A stretch of 64,000 bases of DNA from Blastococcus sp. CT_GayMR19 (GCF_004570385.1 NZ_SPQL01000012.1:1-64000); one strand, 5' to 3'. Positions 43,656-52,166 are shown, counted from the stretch's first letter. A program made the numbers and translations. Notes: generated by a model from the sequence alone, not told the origin.

Positions 43656-43685
43656 TCGGGGACTTTCCGCGCGGAGAGTCCCCGA
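43656..43685. terminator. Bidirectional terminator between ppc and fprA
   Basis: TCGGGGACT (43656-43664) pairs perfectly with AGTCCCCGA (43677-43685), with an inner TCCG/CGGA extension. It starts three bases after the ppc stop and ends eight bases before the stop of the convergent reductase gene. Confidence 0.8.
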
Positions 43686-43692
43686 CGCCGGC

Positions 43693-45108
43693 TCAGCGGG
43701 TGCGGGCGGCCGCCGCCCGCACGGCGGCCAGCAGGGCCTCCCGCTCGTGCAGGGTCGTCCGCGCCCGGCCGCGGGTCGCCCCGAGGGCGACCTCCGCGGC
43801 GTCGATCGCCCGCCAGTCGTCGAGCAGCACCGGCTCCGCGCCGCGGTCCTGCAGCTCCTGCACAAGGTCGCCGACCGGGCCGCCGGTGCACAGCCGGCCC
43901 TCGGCGACGTCGGCCAGCAGGGACGCCACGGTCTCCCGGGCGTCGTGCTTGTTCGTGCCGACGACGCCGCTGGGGCCGCGCTTGATCCACCCGGCCGCGT
44001 ACTCGCCGCGTGAGTGAGACCCGTCGCGCAGCACGCGCCCCGCCTCGTGGGAAACGGTGCCCGAGCGCTCGTCGACCGGCAGGCCCGGCAGCGGGGTGCC
44101 GCGGTACCCCACCGAACGGACGACGAGATCCGCCGCCAGCACCTCGAGCTCGCCGGTGCCCACCGCCCGGCCGTCGGCGTCCACCGCCGTCCGCTCGATC
44201 TCCACGCCGCTGACCCGGTCCTCGCCGAGGATGCGCACCGGCCGCGCGCAGAAGCGCAGGGTCAGCCGGGTGCGGCCGGGCTCGGGGGTGTGGTCGGCCC
44301 ATCCGCGCAGCACCGCGAGGTTGCGGGTGACGTTGCGGTCGGCGTTCGCCTCGGTCTCGGCGTCCACCACGAGGGCGGCGGGGTCGACCAGCACCGTGGC
44401 GGCCTCGAGCTCGCCGAGCTCCTTCAGTTCCTGCGTCGTGAACGTCGCCTGCGCCGGTCCTCGACGGCCCAGCACGGTGATCTCCTCGACCGGCGTCGCG
44501 GCCAGCGCGTCCAGGACGTGCTGCGGCATGTCCGTCGTCTCGAGCTCGTCGGCGGTCCGGGCCAGGACCCGCGCGACGTCGAGCGCCACGTTGCCGACGC
44601 CGACGACCACGACCGACCGCGCGCCGGTCAGCGCCGCCTCGACGCGGGCGCGGTCGGCGTCGGGATGGCCGGTGTACCAGGCGACGAACTCGGTCGCGGC
44701 CAGGCTCCCGGGCAGGTCCTCGCCCTCGATGCCGAGGTGCCGGTCGAGGGCCGCGCCGTAGGTGTAGATCACGGCGTCCACGTGCCGGCGCAGCTCGTCG
44801 AGGGTGATGTCCGCCCCGATCTCCACGTTGCCCACGAAGCGGACGAGGGGGTCGTCGAGGGTGCGGTGCAGGGTGTCGCGGATGGCCCGCATCTTGGGGT
44901 GGTCCGGGGCGATGCCGTACCGCACCAGCCCGAACGGGCTCGGCAGCCGGTCGACGAGGTCCACGGCCACCGGGACGGCGTCCTGACGGGTGAGCGCCTC
45001 GGCGGCGTAGATCCCGGCCGGCCCGGCACCGACGACGGCGACCCGCAGCGGGCGGTCGGCGGACGGGGGGACAGGCACTCCGTCGACCGACACGTCGAGC
45101 ATCCTCAC
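43693..45108 (-). CDS. fprA: NADPH-ferredoxin reductase FprA-like flavoprotein
   Basis: This 471-residue FAD enzyme of the adrenodoxin-reductase type moves electrons between NADPH and ferredoxin. It has the FAD-binding VAVVGAGPAGIYAAEAL, then LVDRLPSPFGLVRYGIAPDHPKM, the NADP-binding VVVVGVGNVALDVARVL, and the end AAGWIKRGPSGVVGTNKHDARETV. These are highly characteristic of FprA. The frame opens GTG-AGG-ATG, so the start is 45108 or 45102. Confidence 0.93.
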   Translation of the reverse strand: MRMLDVSVDGVPVPPSADRPLRVAVVGAGPAGIYAAEALTRQDAVPVAVDLVDRLPSPFGLVRYGIAPDHPKMRAIRDTLHRTLDDPLVRFVGNVEIGADITLDELRRHVDAVIYTYGAALDRHLGIEGEDLPGSLAATEFVAWYTGHPDADRARVEAALTGARSVVVVGVGNVALDVARVLARTADELETTDMPQHVLDALAATPVEEITVLGRRGPAQATFTTQELKELGELEAATVLVDPAALVVDAETEANADRNVTRNLAVLRGWADHTPEPGRTRLTLRFCARPVRILGEDRVSGVEIERTAVDADGRAVGTGELEVLAADLVVRSVGYRGTPLPGLPVDERSGTVSHEAGRVLRDGSHSRGEYAAGWIKRGPSGVVGTNKHDARETVASLLADVAEGRLCTGGPVGDLVQELQDRGAEPVLLDDWRAIDAAEVALGATRGRARTTLHEREALLAAVRAAAARTR

Positions 45109-45154
45109 CCGGTCCGGGCCCGCGCACCAGATCAGGCCCGGTCGGACGGGGAAC

Positions 45155-45967
45155 TCAGCAGGAGTAGTTGCGGTCCCAGCCGTTCTGCACGTACTGGGTC
45201 AGCGTCACCTTGCTGCCGGGCACCAGTGCGGCCTTCGAGCAGTTCGCCTTGGCGCCGCTGAGCGACGTCGCCCCGGCGAGCCAGCTCGGCAGCCCCGCGA
45301 GGGAGCTGTCGCCGGGGACCGTCCCGACGATCTGGCCCCACTGCTTGCCCGTCGAGTAGAGGCCGACCCTCGCGTCGCGCGAAGCGAGGTAGTCGGTCAT
45401 CCCCTCCAGCGTCGCGCGGTTGCGCGCCCTCGCCTCGGACGACCCGGACTGCCAGGTGTTCATCGTCTCGACGTCGAGCCACCACGTGTAGTCGTCGATG
45501 TCGGTCTCCACCCGCGCGGCCTGCGCTGCGGGTGCGAAGAAGGCGGTCACGCTGTTGCTCGCTCGCTCCCAGCCGTACTCGTACGAGCAGGCCGCGGAGT
45601 TGCTGCCGTCGCACGTCCCGTACGGCGTGCTGCCGTCCTTCGGCCAGGTGACGACCTGGTCGCGCACCTCGCCCGGGTTGGCCGTGTTCAGGTAGAGCTG
45701 GGCCTTCGGCTGGGCGCGCACGGCTCCGGAGGACTTCCACGCCCAGGACAGCTGCGTGCTCAGGCAGGGGTTGGCCTTGGTGGACAGGCCACCGTTGACG
45801 CCCACCACGGCGAACGCTCGGTCGCTCGGGAGCGAGGCCTTGCACTGGGGGTAGGAGACGTCGTAGCCCGCCGTCGTCGGCGCCGCGGACGCCGTCCCGG
45901 GGACGGCAAGGACCGCCGTCGCCACCGCGGTGGCGACGAGCAGGACCGAGCGCAGCCGCTTCCTCAT
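45155..45967 (-). CDS. Secreted GH25-like (TIM-barrel) protein
   Basis: This 270-residue protein has a clear signal peptide (MRKRLRSVLLVATAVATAVLAVPGTASAA, cut near residue 29). The mature part begins TTAGYDVSYPQC. FAVVGVNGGLSTKANPCLSTQLSWA, PKAQLYLNTANPGEV and YTWWLDVETMNTW follow the layout of GH25/Rv2525c-like TIM barrels, where the DVE acidic residues would be catalytic. Six or so cysteines suggest disulphides outside the cell. Peptidoglycan hydrolysis is possible but the match is distant. Confidence 0.75.
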   Translation of the reverse strand: MRKRLRSVLLVATAVATAVLAVPGTASAAPTTAGYDVSYPQCKASLPSDRAFAVVGVNGGLSTKANPCLSTQLSWAWKSSGAVRAQPKAQLYLNTANPGEVRDQVVTWPKDGSTPYGTCDGSNSAACSYEYGWERASNSVTAFFAPAAQAARVETDIDDYTWWLDVETMNTWQSGSSEARARNRATLEGMTDYLASRDARVGLYSTGKQWGQIVGTVPGDSSLAGLPSWLAGATSLSGAKANCSKAALVPGSKVTLTQYVQNGWDRNYSC

Positions 45968-46030
45968 CGCGCCTGAAGGTACCCGCCGAACCTGAGGCTG
46001 CGTGTGACAGAAGTGACGACGCCAAGGCGC

Positions 46031-46840
46031 TCAGGCGGCCTGGCAGACCGGGCACCAGTAGAGGTTGCGGCCGACCATCACCTCGGTGCGGACCTCCGTG
46101 GTGCAGACCCGGCAGGGCAGGCCGGTGCGGCGGTAGACGTAGTGGGCGTCGTCGCGCTGCACCGCTCCGCGCCGGCGGGACCGGTCCTCCGATCGCGTGG
46201 TGACGATGCGGCCCATCCGCACGCCGGACCGCATGAGCGCGACCAGGTCGGCCCACATCCGCGACCAGAGGTCGGGATCGACGCTGCGGCCGGGCCGGAA
46301 CGGTGAGACGCCGTGCCGGAACAGCAGCTCCGCGCGGTAGACGTTGCCGACGCCCGCGAGCACGGTCTGATCCATGAGCAGGGCGCCGACGGCCGTGCGG
46401 CTGCGGGCGATGCGACGGTGGGCCGCCACGCCGTCTGCACGGGGCCGGAGGGGGTCCGGGCCGAGCCGCGCGAGGATCCGGTCGACCTCCGGCGCGGGCA
46501 GCACCTCGCACGCGGTCGGACCGCGCAGGTCGGTCCAGACGCCGATTCCTTCCGGTCCGGGCCCCTCCCAGCGCATGCGCAGCGCGCCGCGAGCGGGCGG
46601 CGGCGGCCCGGTGCCGCTGGTGTAGCTGCCGTACAGGCCCAGGTGCACGTGCAGGGTGTCGCCGCCGAAACCGGCGAAGAGGTGCTTGCCGTAGGAGAAC
46701 ACCTCGTCGAGCACCCGGCCGTCGAGGAGTGCTGCGCCGGCCTCGAACCGGCCCTGCGGGCTGGAGACGTGGACCGGCCGGCCGGCGAACAGCTGCGACT
46801 GTTCCCGCGCCAGGCGGTAGAGGGTGTGTCCTTCAGGCAC
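46031..46840 (-). CDS. nei2: Fpg/Nei family DNA glycosylase-AP lyase (Nei2-like)
   Basis: This 269-residue base-excision repair enzyme removes oxidised pyrimidines and cuts the abasic site. It starts MPEGHTLYRLAREQSQLFAG, with the catalytic Pro2/Glu3 of the Nei branch. GVGNVYRAELLFRHGVSPFRPG is the helix-two-turn-helix. The C-terminal zinc finger has CRVC...CPVC spacing. The start is a GTG at 46840 with a leaderless-type promoter. Confidence 0.92.
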   Translation of the reverse strand: MPEGHTLYRLAREQSQLFAGRPVHVSSPQGRFEAGAALLDGRVLDEVFSYGKHLFAGFGGDTLHVHLGLYGSYTSGTGPPPPARGALRMRWEGPGPEGIGVWTDLRGPTACEVLPAPEVDRILARLGPDPLRPRADGVAAHRRIARSRTAVGALLMDQTVLAGVGNVYRAELLFRHGVSPFRPGRSVDPDLWSRMWADLVALMRSGVRMGRIVTTRSEDRSRRRGAVQRDDAHYVYRRTGLPCRVCTTEVRTEVMVGRNLYWCPVCQAA

Positions 46841-46852
46841 CGGCGGAGCGTA
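46841..46852 (-). promoter_or_regulatory. Leaderless-type promoter -10 box for nei2
   Basis: On the minus strand TACGCT (46852-46847) is followed by CCGCCG and then the GTG start at 46840, giving TANNNT-N6-start with no ribosome-binding site. Confidence 0.55.
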
Positions 46853-46911
46853 GGCAGCTCGGCCCGACGCGTGCGGCGCTGGGTGGGAGGGCGGGCATCA
46901 CCGGCCCGGGC

Positions 46912-47232
46912 TCAGCGGGGCGCCGGTTCCAGACCGAACCGGCCCCGGTCCTCGGCGGCGACGAGGTCGGCCGTCTCGGGATGCTGCTGGATGTAGTGCC
47001 GGACGAAGGAGCAGTAGGGGAGCACGTGCAGGCCCCGTTCACGGGCGGCGTCCAGGACGCCGGACACGAGGATCGTCCCGATGCCGCGCCCGCCGACCGT
47101 GGGGTCCACCTCGGTGTGCGGGAGGGTCATCGTCCCGCCGTCGACGTGGTAACTCGCCAGGCCGACGACCCGGTCGTCGAGCCGAACTTCGAAGCGTCCC
47201 TTCTCAGGGACGTCCACCACCTTCGTGTCCAT
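46912..47232 (-). CDS. GNAT-type N-acetyltransferase, YjdJ-like
   Basis: This small protein of about 106 residues begins MDTKVVDVPEKGRFEVRLDDRVVGLASYHVDG. The acetyl-CoA-binding stretch is TEVDPTVGGRGIGTILVSGVLDAARERGLHVLPYCSFVRHYIQQHPE, typical of the minimal Gtn/YjdJ-like GNAT group. ATG at 47232 is chosen over upstream starts because the conserved core begins directly there. Substrate unknown. Confidence 0.88.
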   Translation of the reverse strand: MDTKVVDVPEKGRFEVRLDDRVVGLASYHVDGGTMTLPHTEVDPTVGGRGIGTILVSGVLDAARERGLHVLPYCSFVRHYIQQHPETADLVAAEDRGRFGLEPAPR

Positions 47233-47380
47233 GGTCACTCGTCCTTCCGTCCTCCGGCGCCGTTGCCGGAGCTCGACGTGTACCCAACGGTAACCCGCGG
47301 AATCGTCTGCTCGGCTCATCCGCTACCGACGAGTCGGGCGTGCCGAAGGTTCCGAGGGCACCGGTTAGCCTTCCTCGCGG

Positions 47381-47453
47381 GCCCCCGTAGCTCAGGGGAT
47401 AGAGCATCGGTTTCCTAAACCGTGTGCCGCAGGTTCGAATCCTGCCGGGGGCA
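47381..47453 (+). tRNA. tRNA-Arg (anticodon CCT)
   Basis: Acceptor arms GCCCCCG (47381-47387) and CGGGGGC (47446-47452) pair fully. The D arm GCTCAGGGGATAGAGC, an anticodon loop TTCCTAA with anticodon CCT, and the T arm with GGTTCGAATCC are all present. The discriminator is A47453, followed by an encoded CCA at 47454-47456. It would read AGG codons. It is not flanked by an integrase or repeat. Confidence 0.95.
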
Positions 47454-47519
47454 CCAGAACGGGAGCGGTCACCGGTCCCGATCGTGGGACGAGTTCCCCG
47501 ATCGGGGACCGCGGCGACC

Positions 47520-47531
47520 TACGGTGCCGCG
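47520..47531 (+). promoter_or_regulatory. Leaderless-type promoter -10 box for DinB-like gene
   Basis: TACGGT at 47520-47525 is followed by six bases and the ATG at 47532. No ribosome-binding site is seen. Confidence 0.6.
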
Positions 47532-48101
47532 ATGACCGACAGCGACGTCCCGTGGGAACCGCCTCTCGCCGGCACCGAGCCCGACCACCTCGTGGGCGCG
47601 CTGGACCGCCTGCGCACGACGTTCCGCTGGAAGGCCGACGGCCTCGACGCGGCCGGGCTGCGCACCCGCATCGGCGCCTCGTCGCTGACCCTCGCCGGCC
47701 TGCTCAAGCACCTCGCCTTCGTCGAGGACTTCACCTTCACGGTCAAGCTGCGCGGGAGGTCGCCGGGTCCACCGTGGGAGAGCGCGGACTGGGACGCCGT
47801 CCCCAGCTGGGACTTCGTCTCCGCCGCCGACGATGACCCCGAGCAGCTGTACGCGATCTGGGAGGCCGCCGTCGAACGGTCCCGCGTCCGGCTCGGGGCG
47901 GCGCTCGCCGACGGTGGGCTCGACCAGCTCGTCCACCTCTCGACGGACGACGGCCGCCATCCCAGCCTGCGCCGGCTCCTCTGCGACCTGATCGAGGAGT
48001 ACGGGCGGCACACCGGGCACGCCGACCTGCTCCGCGAGGCCGTGGACGGTCTGGTCGGTGAGGACCCGCCGGCCGGCTGGCGCGCCCCGACGGACCGGTA
48101 G
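47532..48101 (+). CDS. DinB/DUF664 family protein
   Basis: This 189-residue protein has the four-helix-bundle pattern of the DinB/DUF664 family: DHLVGALDRLRTTFRWKADGLDAAGLRTRIGASSLTLAGLLKHLAFVEDFTF near the start and RRLLCDLIEEYGRHTGHADLLREAVDG near the end. The conserved metal-site histidines are in LLKHLAFVE and EEYGRHTGHADL. Related proteins are thiol-dependent (mycothiol/bacillithiol) transferases, but the substrate is unknown. Confidence 0.88.
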   Translation: MTDSDVPWEPPLAGTEPDHLVGALDRLRTTFRWKADGLDAAGLRTRIGASSLTLAGLLKHLAFVEDFTFTVKLRGRSPGPPWESADWDAVPSWDFVSAADDDPEQLYAIWEAAVERSRVRLGAALADGGLDQLVHLSTDDGRHPSLRRLLCDLIEEYGRHTGHADLLREAVDGLVGEDPPAGWRAPTDR

Positions 48102-48160
48102 GGCCAGCCGACCTTCGACCCTGTTCGGGGAGCGGCTCCCGGTGTAGCTTTCGGGCCACT

Positions 48161-48571
48161 GTGCACTGGATCACGGTCGAGGTGTTCGACGGCGGGACGT
48201 CCGCCGCCGGATGGGCGGGCGCGTGGCGCGACCGGCTCATCGAGGCGGCGGTGACGGGCGGTGCCGTCTTCTGGGACGAGCACGCGCACCGCTGGGGCGT
48301 CGTGCTGGAGTTCACCTTCGACGACGAGCGTCGCCGCGACGCCTTCCGGCAGGCGCCGGTCCTCCTGGCCGCCCTCGACGCGGTCCCGGACCCGGTGAAC
48401 GGCGTCCTCGTCTATCCGCACCGCGGTGGGGGATCCGGCAGCCGGCAGCCGCGCCGCCCGCGGCCGCTGCTCAGCGGTGGCGCCGCCGAGCTGCCGGTGC
48501 CCGATCCCGACGCCGACCGGATCATCCCGTGCACCGCTCGGCTGGACGACGCGGGGTCCCTGCGCCGCTGA
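48161..48571 (+). CDS. Conserved hypothetical protein
   Basis: This 136-residue protein starts VHWITVEVFDGGTSAAGWAGAWRDRLIEAAVTGGAVFWDEHAHRWGVVLEFTFDDERRRDAFR. It has a ferredoxin-like alternating beta/alpha look for the first 90 residues and then a basic, Gly/Arg-rich linker and an acidic tail. No motif of a known enzyme is visible. The GTG at 48161 follows GTGTAGCTT; there is no clear ribosome-binding site. Its coding character (third-position GC) is strong. Confidence 0.7.
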   Translation: MHWITVEVFDGGTSAAGWAGAWRDRLIEAAVTGGAVFWDEHAHRWGVVLEFTFDDERRRDAFRQAPVLLAALDAVPDPVNGVLVYPHRGGGSGSRQPRRPRPLLSGGAAELPVPDPDADRIIPCTARLDDAGSLRR

Positions 48572-48600
48572 TCGGCCTTCGCCCTGGAGGTGCGGGGAAC

Positions 48601-48612
48601 TAGCGTCCGGAC
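48601..48612 (+). promoter_or_regulatory. Leaderless-type promoter -10 box
   Basis: TAGCGT at 48601-48606 is followed by CCGGAC and the ATG at 48613, again TANNNT-N6-start without a ribosome-binding site. Confidence 0.6.
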
Positions 48613-48984
48613 ATGATCGTCGTGGCTGAGCTCGTGCTGGTCGCGCTGCTCCTGGGGCTCCTCGTCCTCGGTGGGTGGGCGGCCTTGACGGCGTGGCACG
48701 GGGCCGGCCCGGGCCCCGGTCGCCTGCCCTCGCGGGACCGGGCGGAACTGGCGGCGGCGATCGGTCGGGCGCGCTGGGTGCCCGGGCACGACGAGGTCGA
48801 CGGGCTCACGCGGGTGCTGCTGCGCCGGACCTACACCGGGCTCGACGGCCGCCCGGCGGTGCTGGAGGAGCGGGTGCTGGAGACCTTCCCGGCCCAGGAC
48901 CCGGCCTGGGAAGCGCTGTTCACCGAGGCGATGTCGCGAGCGCGCTTCCGTTGCGCGTACCTGAACGCCGAGGAGTCCGCGTAG
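48613..48984 (+). CDS. Small membrane-anchored protein of unknown function
   Basis: This 123-residue protein has one N-terminal transmembrane helix (about residues 3-27, VVAELVLVALLLGLLVLGGWAAL) and a soluble C-terminal domain with RAELAAAIGRARWVPGHDEVDG, LLRRTYTGLDGRPAVLEERVLETF and AWEALFTEAMSRARFRCAYLNAEE. No family recognised. Its last 65 bases overlap the 3' end of the convergent hydrolase gene. Confidence 0.75.
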   Translation: MIVVAELVLVALLLGLLVLGGWAALTAWHGAGPGPGRLPSRDRAELAAAIGRARWVPGHDEVDGLTRVLLRRTYTGLDGRPAVLEERVLETFPAQDPAWEALFTEAMSRARFRCAYLNAEESA

Positions 48985-49822
48985 CGCGGAGGTCGGTAAC
49001 GGCCTCGGACGGCAGGGTTCCGGCCTTGTCGGACTCCCGCGCCTGGGCCGCCGTCCGCTCCACGAGTCGCACGATGGTCTCGGGCCGGTCCGACTGCGGC
49101 GCGTGACCGGCCGCGAGCAACGGACGGAACCGCGACCGCGGCACGAACGGCAGGTACCGGACCGTCTGCCCCATCGCGATCCAGTCCGCGGTGCCCTGGA
49201 CGAGCAGCACCGGGCAGTCGATGTGGCCCAGGCCCCGCGGCACGTCGAGCAGCAGCGCCCAGAGCAGGGTCCGCCACCAGTCGCGGGAGTCGGCGAACCC
49301 CTCGCGGGCGCCGATGGCCTCCTCCCGGCTGGTCGACCACGGCCGGGTCTTCAGCGGGAGCAGTAGTGCCGTGCGGCCCAGCGCGGAGCGCGACAGCGGA
49401 CCGATCACGGGGGCGGCCGTTCGACCGGCCAGCCGGGCCACGGCCATGCCGGCGCCCTGGTACACCCGCTCCGGCAGGACGTTCAGCCCGGACGGGGCGA
49501 TCGACACCACCGAGCGGGCGCGTCCCCGGCGGGCCAGTTCGAGGGCGACCCGGGCGCCGAGGGAGTTGCCCAGCACGTGCACGCGGCCGACGCCTTCGGC
49601 GTCCAGGGTGCGCTCGACGGCGTCGGTGATCGCGGCGACCGTCGGACGCTCGTCCAGGTGCCGGGAGCGGCCCGCGCCGGGCAGGTCGACGTTGAGGACG
49701 TCGAAGCGGTCGGCCAGCGCGGGGAGGACGGCGGTGAAGTCGCGGCGCGAACTGCCCCAGCCGTGCAGGAGGAGAAGGGGTTCGCCCTTCCCGGATCGGG
49801 TGAGGGACAGCGGGGCGGTCAT
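48920..49822 (-). CDS. Alpha/beta hydrolase
   Basis: This 300-residue hydrolase has LLLLHGWGSSRRDF (oxyanion region), nucleophile Ser in VLGNSLGARVALE, Asp probably in LLVQGTADWIA, and His in LLAAGHAPQSDRPETIV. The nucleophile elbow is GNSLG rather than GHSMG. The C-terminal 35 residues or so are basic and extend beyond the usual fold end, running antisense through the end of the neighbouring small membrane protein gene. Substrate unknown. Confidence 0.88.
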   Translation of the reverse strand: MTAPLSLTRSGKGEPLLLLHGWGSSRRDFTAVLPALADRFDVLNVDLPGAGRSRHLDERPTVAAITDAVERTLDAEGVGRVHVLGNSLGARVALELARRGRARSVVSIAPSGLNVLPERVYQGAGMAVARLAGRTAAPVIGPLSRSALGRTALLLPLKTRPWSTSREEAIGAREGFADSRDWWRTLLWALLLDVPRGLGHIDCPVLLVQGTADWIAMGQTVRYLPFVPRSRFRPLLAAGHAPQSDRPETIVRLVERTAAQARESDKAGTLPSEAVTDLRATRTPRRSGTRNGSALATSPR

Positions 49823-49962
49823 GCTGAGGGGGGTACCCGGGCCGTAGGGGGCGACCCCGTGACGTGCCCCACGCCCCCGTACGCCGGCATGCTCGAGCGA
49901 GGGGACGCCGCGATCGCCGGCCGATCGCGGCGGAACGGGCGATCGGAGGGGACGATGGTCCG

Positions 49963-50865
49963 GTGACCGCCGCGCCGGCCGTCGGCCCCCGTGCCGACGC
50001 GATGCCCCTCGACGCCGACGCGATGCCCCTCTCGGCTGACACAGGGCCCCTGAGTGCCCTCACCGAGCTGGTCGCCGGCGGCGACGTCGTCGTCCTGTCC
50101 GGGGCCGGGCTCTCCACCGACTCGGGCATCCCGGACTACCGCGGGGTCACCGGCACCCTGCGGCGGCACACGCCGATGACCTACCAGACCTTCACCCGGG
50201 ACCCCCGTGGCCGGCATCGCTACTGGGCGCGCAGCTTCGTCGGCTGGCGGCAGATCCGGGAGGCGCGGCCGAACGCCGGGCACCGGGCCGTGGGCGAGCT
50301 CCAGGCCGCCGGTCTCGTCGGCGGGGTGATCACCCAGAACGTGGACGGGCTGCACCAGGCCGGCGGCGCCCGGGACGTCGTCGAGCTGCACGGCGGGCTC
50401 GACCGCACCGTCTGCCTGAACTGCGGGGACGTCGCGTCGCGGGAGGGCCTCGACCAGCGCCTGCAGGAGGCCAACCCCGCCTTCGGGGCGCGCAGCGACG
50501 AGGTGAACCCCGACGGCGACGTCGAGCTGCCCGAGGAGGTGCTCGACAGGTTCGTGATGGTGGGGTGCCTGGTCTGCGGTGAGGAGGCGCTCAAGCCCGA
50601 CGTCGTCTTCTTCGGGGAGACCGTGCCGCGCGACCGGGTGGATCACTGCTTCGACCTGGTGGACGGCGCCGCGAGCCTGCTCGTCCTCGGCTCCTCCCTG
50701 ACCGTCATGAGCGGCTACCGGTTCGTGCTGCGTGCCGCGAAGCTCGGCATCCCGGTCGCGATCGTCACCGCCGGGCCGACGCGCGGGGACGCGAAGGCCG
50801 ACGTCCGCCTCGACGCCCCGCTGGGCGAGGTGCTCCCCACGCTGGCCCGCCGCCTGGCCGGATGA
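49963..50865 (+). CDS. Sir2-type NAD-dependent protein deacylase
   Basis: This 300-residue sirtuin has VVLSGAGLSTDSGIPDYRG (NAD binding), ITQNVDGLHQAGG, the catalytic His in VVELHGGLDRTVC, zinc cysteines CLNC and CLVC, FFGETVPRDRV and LVLGSSLTVMSGYR. An N-terminal stretch of about 25 residues carries a short duplication (ADAMPLDADAMPLSAD, mirrored in DNA as GACGCGATGCCCCTC twice). GGAGGGG precedes the GTG at 49963. It is coupled by ATGA to the next gene. Confidence 0.94.
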   Translation: MTAAPAVGPRADAMPLDADAMPLSADTGPLSALTELVAGGDVVVLSGAGLSTDSGIPDYRGVTGTLRRHTPMTYQTFTRDPRGRHRYWARSFVGWRQIREARPNAGHRAVGELQAAGLVGGVITQNVDGLHQAGGARDVVELHGGLDRTVCLNCGDVASREGLDQRLQEANPAFGARSDEVNPDGDVELPEEVLDRFVMVGCLVCGEEALKPDVVFFGETVPRDRVDHCFDLVDGAASLLVLGSSLTVMSGYRFVLRAAKLGIPVAIVTAGPTRGDAKADVRLDAPLGEVLPTLARRLAG

Positions 50866-51167
50866 CCCGCGAGGTCGAGCGCACCGACGACGGACGCTTC
50901 GTCGTCGTCGACGGACGGCGCTGGCGGACGGCCGACCCGGCGCTGCCCGACGACGTCCGGGCGCGGCTGCTGCACCACCTCGGCGTCGCCCGTTCCGGCG
51001 TCCGCACCGCCGGCCGCGCGGGCGACGAGGCGGCGGTGGCCGCTGCCCGCGTGCGGGTGCAGCTCGCGAAGACCGGGCTGGGCGAGCGGGGCACCGCCTG
51101 GTGGGACCAGGACGACGACGCGCGGCGCGCGCGCTGGGAGGCCGCGCTCCGGGCGCTGGAGGGCTGA
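50862..51167 (+). CDS. Small conserved actinobacterial protein (often labelled Tol-like)
   Basis: This 101-residue basic protein begins MTREVERTDDGRFVVVDGRRWRTADPALPDDVRARLLHHLGVARSGVR and contains the conserved VQLAKTGLGERGTAWWDQDDDARRARWEAALRALEG. Homologues are frequently labelled biopolymer transporter Tol, but no Tol feature is visible; I treat the function as unknown. Its ATG overlaps the sirtuin stop. Confidence 0.82.
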   Translation: MTREVERTDDGRFVVVDGRRWRTADPALPDDVRARLLHHLGVARSGVRTAGRAGDEAAVAAARVRVQLAKTGLGERGTAWWDQDDDARRARWEAALRALEG

Positions 51168-51206
51168 CCCGGCGGACCGGCCGGTGCTGACCGAGACTGG
51201 ACGGCG

Positions 51207-52166
51207 ATGCAGACCTTCCTGCCGGTGGCCGACTTCGAGGACGGCGCCCGGCTGCTCGACTCGCCGCGGCTGGGCAAGCAGCGGGTGGAGACCCTCCAGA
51301 TCCTGCGGGCGATCGAGCTGCCCGACTACGGCTGGGCCACCCACCCCGCCGTCCGCATGTGGCGGGGCCGCACGCCGGCGCTGGTCGCCTACGGCCTCGC
51401 GATGGTGCGGGTCTGGCGCGAGCGCGGCTTCGCCGACACCACCGCGCACCAGATCGCCGAGTTCGCCCCCGAGGTCGTGGACCTCGCGCAGGCCGACCTG
51501 GCGGCGGCCGGGGCGCTGCCCTCCTGGGTGGGCGACGAGGCGCTGCACCGCTCGCACCGGTCCAACCTGCTCGCCAAGGACCCGGCCTTCTACCGGCCAC
51601 GATTCGAGGAGCGGTTCGGCTCCGAGCCCGACGACCTGCCCTACGTCTGGCCGGAGCCGGACGACGTCCCGCCCGCGCCGCAACCCGAGGGCGTGCGGAC
51701 GTGGGTGGTGCGGCCCCGGGCCCACGGCGAGCTGGGCGCCTGCCTGATGGCCGGAGTGATCGGGCTGGGCACCCAGTCGGGGATCGACGTCGACGCGACC
51801 GGCCTGGCACCGGCGGAGCTGCGGGCCCTCGCGAAGGAGCTGTCGGGGCGCCGTCCGGCGAAGGATCTGCGCCAGCTGTCCTCGTTCCTCGACGAGATGA
51901 AGCCCGGGGACCCCGTCGCCCTTCCGATCGAGCACGGCGCGGGCCTGCTGCTCGGCGAGCTCGTCGGGGACTACCTGTTCCAGGGACGCGAGCTGCTGCC
52001 GCACCGCCGGCCGGCTCGGTGGGACCGCGTCGTGCCCCGGTCGGCCGCCCGCCCGCCCGCGACCCTGCAGGACCCCCGCGCGCTGTTCTCCGTCGTCCTC
52101 GACCCCGACGTGCTCGGCCGGCGTCAGCTCCCGCCGGGCAGCTTGACGTTCTGCAGGCGGACCTGA
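51207..52166 (+). CDS. MSMEG_6728-type pyrimidine-dimer glycosylase-like protein with Mrr-N/PUA-like C-terminal domain
   Basis: This 319-residue protein has an N-terminal domain (about 1-150) beginning MQTFLPVADFEDGARLLDSPRLGKQRVETLQILRAI and containing HPAVRMWRGRTPALVAYGLAMVRVWRERGFADT. This matches the MSMEG_6728/pyrimidine-dimer DNA glycosylase-like family. The second half (about 165-300: RTWVVRPRAHGELGACLMAGVIGLGTQSG, LRQLSSFLDEMKPGDPVALPI, LLLGELVGDYLFQGRELLPHRRPARWD) looks like the PUA-like N-terminal domain of restriction-type proteins, which reads modified DNA. The 3' end overlaps the convergent thioesterase gene by 43 bases. DNA repair or modified-DNA recognition is inferred. Confidence 0.8.
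   Translation: MQTFLPVADFEDGARLLDSPRLGKQRVETLQILRAIELPDYGWATHPAVRMWRGRTPALVAYGLAMVRVWRERGFADTTAHQIAEFAPEVVDLAQADLAAAGALPSWVGDEALHRSHRSNLLAKDPAFYRPRFEERFGSEPDDLPYVWPEPDDVPPAPQPEGVRTWVVRPRAHGELGACLMAGVIGLGTQSGIDVDATGLAPAELRALAKELSGRRPAKDLRQLSSFLDEMKPGDPVALPIEHGAGLLLGELVGDYLFQGRELLPHRRPARWDRVVPRSAARPPATLQDPRALFSVVLDPDVLGRRQLPPGSLTFCRRT

Noticed and set aside
47381-47456. tRNA-Arg as an integration hotspot
   Set aside because: Neighbours on both sides are ordinary genes; no integrase and no repeated tRNA 3' end were found.
49990-50040. Short 15-bp duplication at the start of the sirtuin gene as a regulatory repeat
   Set aside because: It is in frame and only duplicates a few residues in a disordered N-terminus; no sign of a regulatory role.
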